Below, piece after piece: positions 49,103 through 57,581 of a stretch of 64,000 nt of DNA. Position 1 is the stretch's first letter, and each line of letters opens with the position of its first letter. The notes beneath the pieces were generated by a model. The model had not been told where the DNA came from. It saw nothing but the letters and a program-made list of their open reading frames with translations, and did no database searches. The stretch is taken from positions 214,035 through 278,034 of the forward strand of contig NZ_KQ948859.1 in the NCBI RefSeq assembly GCF_001514215.1, written 5' to 3'. Origin of the DNA: Streptomyces bungoensis (GTDB lineage Bacteria > Actinomycetota > Actinomycetes > Streptomycetales > Streptomycetaceae). A program made the position numbers and the translations under genes.

Positions 49103-50074
49103 TCAGTTAGGGGCGCACATCACATCATAATCCCTGGCCGGAATCCAACGGTTGACGGGCTGTCGGAGCCACCCTTCGGCCCGCGCGAGCTCGCTCGCGG
49201 CCCGCCGGAGGGCGTCCAGGCCGGGGTGAGCCAGCCCCTTCCGCCACACGAGCGAGACCGGCGACAGCGGAACCGGGTCGACGAGCGGGCGCAGAACCGT
49301 GCCGGGCAGGGCGGGGAAGTCCACCACGGCCAGCACCGGGGCACGAGTCTTGGCCATGATCCGCTGGAACTCCTCGTCCCCGACCGCCGGCGGAAGCGGG
49401 GGCGCCGGGTCTATGCCGCGGCCCTCGAAGAGGCTCAGGGCCAGGTCGGTCCACTCCCGAGTACGCGGGTTGCCGGCGCCGGCGTACACCGTCTCGCCGG
49501 CCAGCGCGGCCAGCGGGACCTCGGGCAGGGCGGCCAGGGGATGGTCGTCGGGCAGGACGACGGCCATGGGCTCCCAGCGCACGGGCTGCTGGGCCAGGCC
49601 GGACCGCAGGGCCGGCTCCAGGCCGGCGAAGCGGCCGAAGGAGGCGTCCAGCCGGCCGGCGAGCAACTCGGCCGCGGCCCCGGTCAGGCCGCTCTCGTAG
49701 CGGGCCATCAGCTCGCAGTCCGGGGCGAGTTCCCGGGCCCGGTGCAGCACGCGCCGGGCGGTGGCCAGGCCGGCCGAGTTGAGGTCGACCAGGAGCGGCC
49801 GGGGCTGGCTGAAGGCGGCGAGCAGGTCGTCCTGGGCGGCGAGGACGCGACGGGCGTACGGCAGCAGCCGCTCGCCGTCCGGCGTCAGCGTCACCTGCCG
49901 GGTGGTCCGCACGAACAGCTCGGCGCCCAGCTCCCGCTCCAGCCGCCGCACGTCCCGGCTCAGCGCCTGCTGGGCGACGTACAGGCGGGCCGCGGCCCGG
50001 GTGAAGTGCAGTTCCTCGGCGACGGTGACGAAGGCGCGCAGGAGACGCGGGTCCAGGGAGAGGGGGGCGGGCAT
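49103..50074 (-). CDS. LysR family transcriptional regulator
   Basis: The 323-residue protein has the N-terminal LysR helix-turn-helix (LLRAFVTVAEELHFTRAAARL with LYVAQQALSRDVRRLE as recognition part) and the periplasmic-binding-like effector domain. ATG 50074 (MPAPLSLDPRLL) follows GGGAGAGGGG. It is divergent from an MFS exporter gene with 93 bases between, so regulation of that exporter is the natural inference. A T-N11-A dyad lies in between. Confidence 0.92.
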   Translation of the reverse strand: MPAPLSLDPRLLRAFVTVAEELHFTRAAARLYVAQQALSRDVRRLERELGAELFVRTTRQVTLTPDGERLLPYARRVLAAQDDLLAAFSQPRPLLVDLNSAGLATARRVLHRARELAPDCELMARYESGLTGAAAELLAGRLDASFGRFAGLEPALRSGLAQQPVRWEPMAVVLPDDHPLAALPEVPLAALAGETVYAGAGNPRTREWTDLALSLFEGRGIDPAPPLPPAVGDEEFQRIMAKTRAPVLAVVDFPALPGTVLRPLVDPVPLSPVSLVWRKGLAHPGLDALRRAASELARAEGWLRQPVNRWIPARDYDVMCAPN

Positions 50075-50093
50075 GGCGGCGAACCTACCGGAC

Positions 50094-50112
50094 TCACAAC
50101 ACAGGTGCGTGA
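50094..50112. promoter_or_regulatory. TCAC-N11-GTGA dyad, LysR-box candidate
   Basis: Perfect 4-base arms flank 11 bases, giving the T-N11-A pattern of LysR sites. It sits 20 bases upstream of the LysR gene and 56 bases upstream of the MFS gene, the usual location. The match is short and the call is tentative. Confidence 0.4.
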
Positions 50113-50167
50113 ATGGGCGCCGAGAAGGTGTTGGACCCGGTGATCCACTCGAGGTGACCGTGGAGCC

Positions 50168-51373
50168 ATGGCTCAGCAGACCCTGGCATACCGCCGTCTC
50201 TTCTCCCTGCCCGGCACCCGCGCCTTCACCGCCGGCAACCTCGTCGCCCGCCTGCCCATGGGCATGTTCTCGGTGAGCGCCGTCGTGATGATCGCGGGGT
50301 CGCGGGGTTCGTACGCCCTCGCCGGTTCCGTCACCGCCACCGGGCTCGTGGCCACCGGGGTGGCCGGGCCCTGGATCGCGCGGCTCGTCGACCGGTACGG
50401 CCAGGCCCGGGTGGCCGTACCGGCCACGCTCACGGCTGTGCTCGGCAGCCTCGCGCTGCTGCTGTGCGTGCACGAAGGCGCCCCGGACTGGACGCTGTTC
50501 GCCGCGTACGCCGCCACGGCGGCCACGCCCAACGTCGGTGGCCTCTCCCGCGCCCGCTGGGCCCACCTGCTGCGCGACGACCCCGCCGCCCTGCACACCG
50601 CGCACTCCTTCGAACAGGCCGCCGACGAGCTGTGCTTCATGCTCGGACCGGTGCTGGCGTCCTTCCTGACCGGCACCTTCTTCCCGGAGGCGGGCACGCT
50701 CACCGGGGCCTGCCTGCTGCTGGCCGGGGTGCTGCTGTTCACCGCGCAGCGTGCCACCGAGCCGCCGGTGCAGGCACGTTCGAAGGGTCCGTCGCCGCTG
50801 CGGAGCCCCGGGATACCGCCGCTGCTGGCCTGCTTCGTGGCGACCGGCGCGGTGTTCGGCTCCATGGAGGTCGTCACGATCGCCTACGCCGACGCCCTGG
50901 GGCACCGCGCGGCGGCGGGCGTGGTCCTCGCGCTGCAGGCGGCCGGCTCGTGCGCGGCGGGGCTGCTGTACGGGGCGATGAAGCCGGCCGGGCTCCGGCT
51001 GGCGCAGTGCCTGCGGGCGATGGCCGCGCTGATGTGCCTGCCGTGGCTCGCGGCCGCCGCGGCCGGTTCGCTCACGGTCCTGGCGGGGGCACTGCTGCTC
51101 GCGGGCATGGCGACCGCGCCGACGATGGTCACCGCGATGACGCTGGTGCAGCGGCGCACCCCGGCCGACCGGCTGAACGAGGGGATGAGCCTCGTCGTCA
51201 CCGGCCTGCTCACCGGCATCGCCTGCGGCTCGGCGGTGGGCGGCTGGGCGGCGGAGCACCTCTCCCCCGCGGGCGCCTTCGCGGTGCCGGCGGCAGCGGC
51301 GGGGCTGGCGGTGCTGATCGACTCGGTCCCGGTCCCCGGGGGCCGTAACCGGCCGATCGCTGACTCAAGGTAG
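50168..51373 (+). CDS. MFS transporter (divergent from LysR)
   Basis: The 401-residue membrane protein begins MAQQTLAYRRLFSLPGTRAF and has about 12 hydrophobic segments, with the loop 2-3 motif IARLVDRYGQARV and a conserved acid cluster in EQAADELCFMLGP. It resembles actinomycete MFS_1 exporters of unknown substrate. It is divergent from the LysR gene and likely controlled by it. It is the last gene of the conserved core before the biosynthetic cluster. Confidence 0.88.
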   Translation: MAQQTLAYRRLFSLPGTRAFTAGNLVARLPMGMFSVSAVVMIAGSRGSYALAGSVTATGLVATGVAGPWIARLVDRYGQARVAVPATLTAVLGSLALLLCVHEGAPDWTLFAAYAATAATPNVGGLSRARWAHLLRDDPAALHTAHSFEQAADELCFMLGPVLASFLTGTFFPEAGTLTGACLLLAGVLLFTAQRATEPPVQARSKGPSPLRSPGIPPLLACFVATGAVFGSMEVVTIAYADALGHRAAAGVVLALQAAGSCAAGLLYGAMKPAGLRLAQCLRAMAALMCLPWLAAAAAGSLTVLAGALLLAGMATAPTMVTAMTLVQRRTPADRLNEGMSLVVTGLLTGIACGSAVGGWAAEHLSPAGAFAVPAAAAGLAVLIDSVPVPGGRNRPIADSR

Positions 51374-51378
51374 TCGTT

Positions 51379-51407
51379 CGGTACCGGAAAGGATTCCATT
51401 CGGGGTC
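51379..51407. promoter_or_regulatory. CGGTACC heptamer series upstream of the 50-residue peptide gene
   Basis: CGGTACC at 51379-51385 is followed at an 11-base period by the poorer AGGATTC (51390-51396) and CGGGGTC (51401-51407); nine bases later comes GATGAT as a possible -10. The same exact heptamer forms the much better series ahead of the biosynthetic operon. It is weaker evidence and is given as a candidate second site for the same regulator. Confidence 0.3.
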
Positions 51408-51477
51408 TCCTTCCCCGATGATCGGTTCCGCGCAAGGCGCATGCCGAAGAAGACACACGCTGTAACAGGGGGAACGA

Positions 51478-51630
51478 ATGCGACGCAAGCTGGCCGGCCT
51501 GGTGGGGATACTCGCGGTGGCGCTGGCGCTCGGAGCCGGGGTGACGGGCCACGGGCCCGCCGGGACCGGCAAGAGCACCGGGCACCAGGTCATGGCCGAC
51601 GACCGCGGACCGAAGTTCGCCGGCACCTGA
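51478..51630 (+). CDS. Small secreted peptide precursor, 50 aa
   Basis: ATG 51478 has a GGGGGAACGA box upstream. The product begins MRRKLAGLVGILAVALALGA, a positive n-region and hydrophobic core typical of a Sec signal, and leaves a mature part of about 24 residues rich in Gly, Thr, Lys and Asp ending DDRGPKFAGT. There is no lipobox cysteine. It converges on the large regulator gene, with a bidirectional terminator between. It could be an extracellular signal or just a cell-envelope peptide; no family is recognised. Confidence 0.6.
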   Translation: MRRKLAGLVGILAVALALGAGVTGHGPAGTGKSTGHQVMADDRGPKFAGT

Positions 51631-51660
51631 GCCGTACCGGCTGACCGGCCACAGAGGCTT

Positions 51661-51706
51661 CCGCGGCGCTCCCTCCCGCAGTCGGTGCGGGCAGGGAGCG
51701 CCGCGG
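51661..51706. terminator. Bidirectional terminator between the peptide gene and the regulator gene
   Basis: A 14-base perfect outer stem (51661-51674 with 51693-51706) is extended by a 6-base inner stem (51675-51680 with 51686-51691), one bulged base and a five-base loop. It lies 30 bases after the peptide gene stop and four bases after the regulator stop, closing both convergent genes. Confidence 0.9.
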
Positions 51707-51710
51707 CGTG

Positions 51711-54700
51711 TCAGCCGCGGCGCCGGCTGGCCGCCGGCAGGCCCATGGTGTCGAAGTGCCCGGCCGCGGCCCGGCGGTACTCCACCGCGCCCCGCTGGTC
51801 GCCGGCGCCCTCCAGCGCGTGGGCCATGCCGTCCAGGGCCCAGGCGGTCTCGATGCGGTACTCACTGGCGGAGGCGTGCTCGAAGGCGGTGCGGTGCAGT
51901 TCGAGCGCCCGGTCGTACTCGCCGCGCCGCCGGTGGACGAGACCGGCGATGTTCTCGATCTGGGCCTGCCACGGCTTCGCCCCGAGCGGCGTGACGAGGG
52001 TGAGGGCGCGCTCCACGAAGGCCGGGGCCTCGGCACCGCGTCCGTCACGCTGGCAGACGTCGGCCATGAGGACGTTGGTGAGGGCCACGCACCGGGGCAT
52101 CGCGAACTCGTCGCACAGGTCGAGGGCCTGCTCGAGCGCCGCGCGCGCCGGTTCGTGGTCGCCGCCGAACAGGTGGGCGATGGCCAGGTCGTTCAGCGCG
52201 GCGACCTGGTGCAGGTGCTCACCGATCCGCCGCTGGAGCAGCACGGCCCGCCGGGCGGCGGCCACCGCCTCCTCGGTCCGGCCCAGCCAGGCGTAGACCG
52301 AACTGAGGTTGCACAGGGCGAAGTTCTCCTCCTGCTCGACCGACGCCTCCCGGAACGCGTCGATCGCCTGCTCCAGCAGCCCGCGTCCCTCGGCCAGCCG
52401 CCCCAGGGCGCAGCAGGCCCAGCCCAGTTCGCCCAGGTAGTAGCCCTCGCTGATCCGGTCCTGCTGGGACCGGGCCAGCCGCAGCCCCTCCTCGGCGACG
52501 TCCATCGCGGCCCGGAAGTCGCCCAGCATGGAGTGGCCCGCGACCATGTTGCGCAGGCTGAACTGGAGGGCGAGCGGGTCCTGGTCGCGCCGGGCGGCGG
52601 CGACACCGACCGCGGCGACCTCCCGGTAGCCCTTGATGTCCCCGCGCCGGTGCAGCTGGAACAGGGTGTTGCGGGCGATGTAGGCGGCCTGCAGGTCGAA
52701 GCCCCGCTCGTGGCCGACGGCCACGGTCGCCTGCAGCGCCCGCTGCTCCCGGTCGAACCAGCGCTGCGCCTCGGGCCTGCCGCACAGCGGCGGCAGCTCG
52801 GGGACCTTCCCGGTGGGGGCGATCCGGTACTGGGCCCGGGCCGGGAACAGCGCCCGGCAGGCCTCGTCGGTCGCCGCCACGTAGTAGTCGAGCAGGCCGC
52901 CGAGCGCGGCGCGTCCCTCGGCCCGCTCCGTCTCGTTCGCCGTCTCCCCGAGCCCGCGGGCGAAGCTGCGGACGAGGTCGTGGAAGGAGTACAGGCCGAC
53001 GCCGGGCTGGCGCAGCAGGTGGACGTCGAGCAGCCCTTCCAGCAGGTCCTCGGCGTCCAGCGGTGACGTGCCGAGCAGGGCGGCCGCCCCGTACACGTCG
53101 ATGTCGGTGCCGGGGTGCAGGCCCAGGAGGCGGAAGGCGCGCTGCTGGTCGGGGTCCAGCACCTGGTAGGAGAGCTGGATGGTGGTGGCGACGCTGCGCT
53201 CGTTGGAGCACAGCTCCTTGAGCAGCCGGGACTCGTCGTGCAGCCGCCCCACCAGGTACTGCAGGGTCCAGTGCGGGCGGTTGCACAGCCGGGCGGCGGC
53301 GATGCGCAGGGCGAGCGGCAGGTGGCCGCACAGGTCGGCCAGCACCCGGGCGGCCTTGGGTTCGGCGGCCACGCGCTGTTCGCCGAGCGTCCGGGTCAGC
53401 ATCAGCGCGCTCTGCTCGGGTTGCAGGCTGCCGAGGGTCAGCCACTGGGCGCTGTCGAGGTCGACCAGCCGGACCCGGCCGGTCACGATGACGAATCCTT
53501 TCGTCATGCCGGACAGCAGGGGCCGCACCTGCGCGGTGTCGGCCGCGTTGTCCAGGATCAGCAGCAGGCGCCGGTCCGCCGTCCAGGACCGCAGCAGCGC
53601 GAAGCGTCCCTGCGGGTCGTCGGGGATCTGCGCGTCCGGCGCGCCGAGTTCGCGCAGCAGCGCGGCGGCCACGAAGTCGGGCTGGAGCGGCCGTTCGCCG
53701 GGGGTGAAGCCGCGCAGGTCGAAGTAGAGCCGGCCGTCGGGGTAGGCGTCCGCCAGCCGGTAGGCGGCGTGCACGGCGAGCGTCGACTTGCCGGTGCCGC
53801 CCATGCCGTCGATGCCCACGAGCCCGGTGCGCCGGGGGCCCGCGCCCATCTCCAGCAGCAGGGCCAGCTCCCGGTCCCGGCCGGTGAAGTCCGCCAGGTC
53901 GTAGGGCAGGGTGCACGGCGGCCGGGCGGGCGGGCAGGAGCTCACCGGGGGCTCCTGCGGCGGGGCGGCCGCGGGGCGTTCGCGGGGCGGGGCGGCCAGT
54001 TCCGGGCTGCCGCGCAGGATGTCCTCGTGGAGCCGGCACAGCTCCGCGCCGGGGTCGATGCCGAGCTCCTCGGCGAGCAGGTCGCGCAGCCTGCCGTACT
54101 CGGCGAGGGCCTCGGCCTGCTGGCCCGAGCGGTACAGCGCGAGCATCAGCCGGCCGCGCAGCCGCTCCCGGAGCGGGTGGGCGTCGACGGCCCGGCGCAG
54201 GTCGCCGACCAGTTCGCCGTTCTCGCCCGCCTGCAGCCGGAGTTCGAACAACTGCTCAACGGCGGCGAGGCGGTGCTCCTCCAGCGCGGTGGCGGCGGCC
54301 TCGATCACGGGCCCGCCCTGGCCGCACATCACCGTGCCGCGCCACAGCGCCAGTGCCGCCGCGAGCTTCCCGGCGGCGTCCGCGGGCCGGCCCGCGGCCA
54401 CCTCGGCGGCGGCCGCCTGGGTGTCGCGCTCGAAGTCGTGCAGGTCCAGCTGGCCGTCCGCGACGACGGCACGGTATCCGGCGGCCTCGGTGACGACCAG
54501 GCAGGCGCCGTCCGGGATGCGCCGTCTGAGCTCGGCGACCGTCTTGCGGATCTGCCGCACCGCGGTCGCGGGCGGCTCGTCGCCCCACACCGCCTCGATC
54601 AGCCGGGAGACCGTCACCACGTGGTGGGCCTCCAGCAGGAGCACGGTCAGCACCCGCTCCTGAATCGGCCCGCCGAGCCTCACCCGGCGCTGCCCTTCCC

Positions 54701-54758
54701 AGCATTCCAGAGCGCCGAGGATGTTGAACCGCACCGCGCCTTCGACGGATCGCGTCAT
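51711..54758 (-). CDS. SARP-NB-ARC-TPR (AfsR-type) pathway regulator
   Basis: The 1015-residue protein has the AfsR plan: an OmpR-type DNA-binding domain at the N-terminus (FNILGALECWEGQRRVRLGG, EAVWGDEPPATAVRQIRKTVAELRRRI), the bacterial transcriptional activation domain (about residues 110-255), an NB-ARC ATPase with Walker A GIDGMGGTGKSTLAVHAAYR (Lys324), and a long TPR region to the end. ATG 54758 has GGGGGAG nine bases upstream. Such proteins activate antibiotic operons in Streptomyces. It is divergent from the ATP-grasp operon, and 11-base-spaced heptamers lie between. Most likely it activates that operon. Confidence 0.92.
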   Translation of the reverse strand: MTRSVEGAVRFNILGALECWEGQRRVRLGGPIQERVLTVLLLEAHHVVTVSRLIEAVWGDEPPATAVRQIRKTVAELRRRIPDGACLVVTEAAGYRAVVADGQLDLHDFERDTQAAAAEVAAGRPADAAGKLAAALALWRGTVMCGQGGPVIEAAATALEEHRLAAVEQLFELRLQAGENGELVGDLRRAVDAHPLRERLRGRLMLALYRSGQQAEALAEYGRLRDLLAEELGIDPGAELCRLHEDILRGSPELAAPPRERPAAAPPQEPPVSSCPPARPPCTLPYDLADFTGRDRELALLLEMGAGPRRTGLVGIDGMGGTGKSTLAVHAAYRLADAYPDGRLYFDLRGFTPGERPLQPDFVAAALLRELGAPDAQIPDDPQGRFALLRSWTADRRLLLILDNAADTAQVRPLLSGMTKGFVIVTGRVRLVDLDSAQWLTLGSLQPEQSALMLTRTLGEQRVAAEPKAARVLADLCGHLPLALRIAAARLCNRPHWTLQYLVGRLHDESRLLKELCSNERSVATTIQLSYQVLDPDQQRAFRLLGLHPGTDIDVYGAAALLGTSPLDAEDLLEGLLDVHLLRQPGVGLYSFHDLVRSFARGLGETANETERAEGRAALGGLLDYYVAATDEACRALFPARAQYRIAPTGKVPELPPLCGRPEAQRWFDREQRALQATVAVGHERGFDLQAAYIARNTLFQLHRRGDIKGYREVAAVGVAAARRDQDPLALQFSLRNMVAGHSMLGDFRAAMDVAEEGLRLARSQQDRISEGYYLGELGWACCALGRLAEGRGLLEQAIDAFREASVEQEENFALCNLSSVYAWLGRTEEAVAAARRAVLLQRRIGEHLHQVAALNDLAIAHLFGGDHEPARAALEQALDLCDEFAMPRCVALTNVLMADVCQRDGRGAEAPAFVERALTLVTPLGAKPWQAQIENIAGLVHRRRGEYDRALELHRTAFEHASASEYRIETAWALDGMAHALEGAGDQRGAVEYRRAAAGHFDTMGLPAASRRRG

Positions 54759-54839
54759 CGTGCTGTGCTCCCCCTTGTCACCGCCCGGCCCCAGATCGTG
54801 AGGCCTGCGCAAAGGATCTTAGGCGGCTGCCGGGCGCAG

Positions 54840-54883
54840 CGGTACCCGTTCGGAACACGGCCGGTACCACTCACCCGAACAAT
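54840..54883 (+). promoter_or_regulatory. SARP-type heptamer repeats with -10-like element ahead of the biosynthetic operon
   Basis: CGGTACC (54840-54846), CGGAACA (54851-54857) and CGGTACC (54862-54868) follow each other with an exact 11-base period, one helical turn, as in known SARP operators. Nine bases after the last repeat lies AACAAT (54878-54883), which would be the -10, with a leader of about 40 bases to the first gene. The repeats would overlap the -35 region. The outer heptamers are identical and the middle one matches five of seven positions. Confidence 0.6.
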
Positions 54884-54929
54884 CCTCGGTAAAGCCCCCA
54901 CAGCCCTTGCCAGAAAGAGCAAGCCTGAT

Positions 54930-56222
54930 ATGAGTGTCTACCTGCGCCGAAACTTCCTGCTCAGCTTCCTGGCATCCTTCATTTCCCTGTTCGGCTCCAA
55001 ACTGCTGATGATCTCCTATGCCGCCTACGTGTTCAAGGAAAGCGGCAGCGCCACCCTTTCGGCGATCGTGTTCGCGGCCGACTGGATCGCAAACCTGTTC
55101 GTCGGCATCTTCGCGGCGCAGTACATCGACCGGCAGAACGCGAAGACACTGCTCATCAAGCTGAATGTCGCGGCCGCCCTGATCACGCTGCTCTTCCTGG
55201 CCTTTCTGACCCCTGGCATGTTCGTCGGCGCGGTGATCCTCGTCTTCGTGCGCTCCCTGCTCAAGAGCGCCGTCAGCAACGCCCGGGTGAAGGCGTTGGT
55301 GCAGTTCTTCGACGAGCGGGAGACCGACCTGTACTCGCCGGTCTTCAACTCCAGTCTGCCGCTGGCACTGGCGCTCGCGGGGGCGGCCGGCGTGTTCATC
55401 CTGAAGTTCGTCGGTTTCACCGCGGTGGTGTGGATCGACGCCTCCGCCTTTGTGGTGGCGGCCGTTCTGACGGTTTTCGTGCAGCCCCACTCGGCGCGCC
55501 TGGAGGATTCCCTGGCCGCTTCCCGGGCCGCCGGCCGGCGCGGCAGTCTGTCCGGGGCACGGGACGCGCTCGCCCTCATGGCCCGGAAAGAGACCATCGG
55601 TACGGCCGTCTTCTACATCGTGCTGTCCGTCACGGCTTTCCAGGCCACCTACGAATCCCTCATCACCGTGATTCCCCAGGTCTGGTTCCACTGGGGTGAA
55701 TCCGGCACGGCCCTGTTCTTCACCTTCGAATCCGTCAGCATCATGGCCGGAATTTTCCTGTACCAGTTCTTCAGCCGCCGCGAACTCATCACGGCTGCGA
55801 ACGGGAACGCCGTGAACCTGGGCGCCGTGACGGCCGCCACACTCTGCTACCTGGCGATGCCGGCCGCGCGGGGGAACCTCTACCTCTGCGTCGCCCTGTT
55901 CTCCGTCGTGGTGCTGTGCGGCGAGGTCGTGTGGGTGCACCAGTTCAAGCTGATGATCGCCCACACCCCGGACGCACAGGTCTCCTCCGTGGTCGGCGTG
56001 CAGACGGCGATCGGCTACAGCCTGATGGCCGTCTTCGCCTTCGTCTTCGCCCGGGGCATGGACGGCATCGGCGTCGCCCCGTCCGTCTACGCCGACATCG
56101 CCCTCGTCGTGCTCCTCGTCGGCGGCTGGGAGCTGCTGCTGCGGGGCCGCCTGCGCCGGCGCGACTCCGCGCACCCCGCCCCTTCCCTCCCGGTGCCGGA
56201 AGACGTCCGGACCGCCAACTGA
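54930..56222 (+). CDS. MFS exporter, first gene of the biosynthetic operon
   Basis: The 430-residue membrane protein (MSVYLRRNFLLSFLASFISL) has about 12 hydrophobic segments and an Ile/Phe-rich profile like MFS_3 exporters (EntS type), with AAQYIDRQNAKTLLIKLN at the loop 2-3 position. It probably exports the product and may give self-resistance. The ribosome site is weak (AGAAAGAGC). Its first 900 bases are visibly less GC-rich than the genes around it, which may reflect hydrophobic codons or a separate origin. The frame extends far upstream across the regulator gene; that part is antisense and rejected. Confidence 0.88.
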   Translation: MSVYLRRNFLLSFLASFISLFGSKLLMISYAAYVFKESGSATLSAIVFAADWIANLFVGIFAAQYIDRQNAKTLLIKLNVAAALITLLFLAFLTPGMFVGAVILVFVRSLLKSAVSNARVKALVQFFDERETDLYSPVFNSSLPLALALAGAAGVFILKFVGFTAVVWIDASAFVVAAVLTVFVQPHSARLEDSLAASRAAGRRGSLSGARDALALMARKETIGTAVFYIVLSVTAFQATYESLITVIPQVWFHWGESGTALFFTFESVSIMAGIFLYQFFSRRELITAANGNAVNLGAVTAATLCYLAMPAARGNLYLCVALFSVVVLCGEVVWVHQFKLMIAHTPDAQVSSVVGVQTAIGYSLMAVFAFVFARGMDGIGVAPSVYADIALVVLLVGGWELLLRGRLRRRDSAHPAPSLPVPEDVRTAN

Positions 56223-56248
56223 CGCAACCGGAAGAGAGACGCCCACCC

Positions 56249-57559
56249 ATGCAACCGGCCAAGCCGCAGGCGTTCGTCCTGCTGGAACTGCTCAACCACA
56301 TGGTCCTGATCGCCCGCGAGGCCAAGCGGCGCGGGCTGAGGGTGATCGCCCTCAACAACGGCCCGCTGCTCACCGAGGGCCCGTTCGCCGTGCCGGACGG
56401 CGTCGTCGACGAGGTCGTCCCGGTCGCCTCCTGGAGCGCCGCCGGGGAGGTCGACGACCTGGTCGACGACCTGCTCACCCGCTACGAGGTGACCGGCACC
56501 TACGCCGCCTTCGAGGGCGCCCTGCGGCCCGAGGCCCGCCTGCGGGAGCTGGCCGGGCTGCCCACCAGCGGCGTCGCCACCGTCACCCGGGTCCTGGACA
56601 AGGCCCTGGTGCGCTCGGACCTGTACGCCGCGGGCCTCACCGCGCTCCGCTCGACCACCCTGGCCGAGGCGCTGACCTGGCAGCAGTGGCGCTTCGAAGG
56701 GCCGGCGGTGCTCAAGCCGGCGAACGGCACCGGCAGCGCCCTGTGCTTCACGGTCGGCTCGCTCGCCGAACTCCGCGCGGCGGCCGGGGAGATCGCCGCC
56801 GTCACGGTCGGGAACACGCTGATGGCGGAGTACATCCGGGCGCACGGCGAGTTCGTCCTGGAGGAGCGGGCCGCGGGCGAGCTGCTGTCGGTGGAGTCGC
56901 TGGTGCACGGGGGCGAGGTGCACGTCGTCGGGCTCACCGGCCGCTACGTCTGCGCGCTCGACCCGGTCGTCGAGCTGGGCGTCTGCTTCCCGTACCGGCA
57001 TCCGCGCCACGAGGAGATCGTGGCGCGCGCGGTGGAGTTCCACCGCAGCCTCGGCATCACGCACGGGCCGACCCACCTCGAGGTCATGGTGCCCGACGAG
57101 GGCCCCGTGGAGCTGATCGACTTCAACCTGCGCACCGCCGGTGTGGCGATGGCCGTCTGCATCGGCAACGCCTTCGGCGTCGAGTACGCCGTCCCGCTCA
57201 CCGACCTCGCCTGCGGCCGGCGCCCGGACCTCGCCTTCCTCGGGCGCACCCCGCGCCACTCGGCCGACCTGCTGCTCCTGCCGCCGCCCGGCGCGACCGT
57301 GATGACGGACCTGGCCTTCCCGGCGGGGACCGAGTACGGCCGGGCGACCAAGCCCTTCGGGCAGCCCCTGAGCGGGCGCGCCGACCAGCTCGACGTGGTC
57401 GCCATGGCCGTCGTCACCGCGGACACGGCCGAGGAGCTGCACCAGCGGGCCCTGGAGGTCCGCCGGACCACCGTCTTCAACGGCCGGCCGCTCGGCGACC
57501 ACCCGAACAACCGGGTCGTGTCGCCGCGCCACTACCTGTTCACCGCGACACCCGCCTGA
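56249..57559 (+). CDS. ATP-grasp ligase 1 of the biosynthetic operon
   Basis: The 436-residue protein has the three-part ATP-grasp layout: an N-terminal Rossmann-like domain (FVLLELLNHMVLIAREAKRRG), a central domain with the nucleotide-binding strand GPAVLKPANGTGSALCF, and the metal-site segment VELIDFNLRTAGVAMA. A C-terminal extension of about 130 residues follows. Such ligases join a carboxylate to an amine using ATP, through an acyl-phosphate, and build short peptides in several antibiotics. It starts 26 bases after the exporter. Substrates cannot be read from sequence. Confidence 0.87.
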   Translation: MQPAKPQAFVLLELLNHMVLIAREAKRRGLRVIALNNGPLLTEGPFAVPDGVVDEVVPVASWSAAGEVDDLVDDLLTRYEVTGTYAAFEGALRPEARLRELAGLPTSGVATVTRVLDKALVRSDLYAAGLTALRSTTLAEALTWQQWRFEGPAVLKPANGTGSALCFTVGSLAELRAAAGEIAAVTVGNTLMAEYIRAHGEFVLEERAAGELLSVESLVHGGEVHVVGLTGRYVCALDPVVELGVCFPYRHPRHEEIVARAVEFHRSLGITHGPTHLEVMVPDEGPVELIDFNLRTAGVAMAVCIGNAFGVEYAVPLTDLACGRRPDLAFLGRTPRHSADLLLLPPPGATVMTDLAFPAGTEYGRATKPFGQPLSGRADQLDVVAMAVVTADTAEELHQRALEVRRTTVFNGRPLGDHPNNRVVSPRHYLFTATPA

Positions 57560-57581
57560 TCCGCCAAGGAGACAACCGCAC

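Noticed and set aside
53115..54929. Upstream extension of the exporter frame in the biosynthetic operon
   Set aside because: It is antisense to the SARP-type regulator. The exporter starts at 54930, where the membrane-protein pattern begins.
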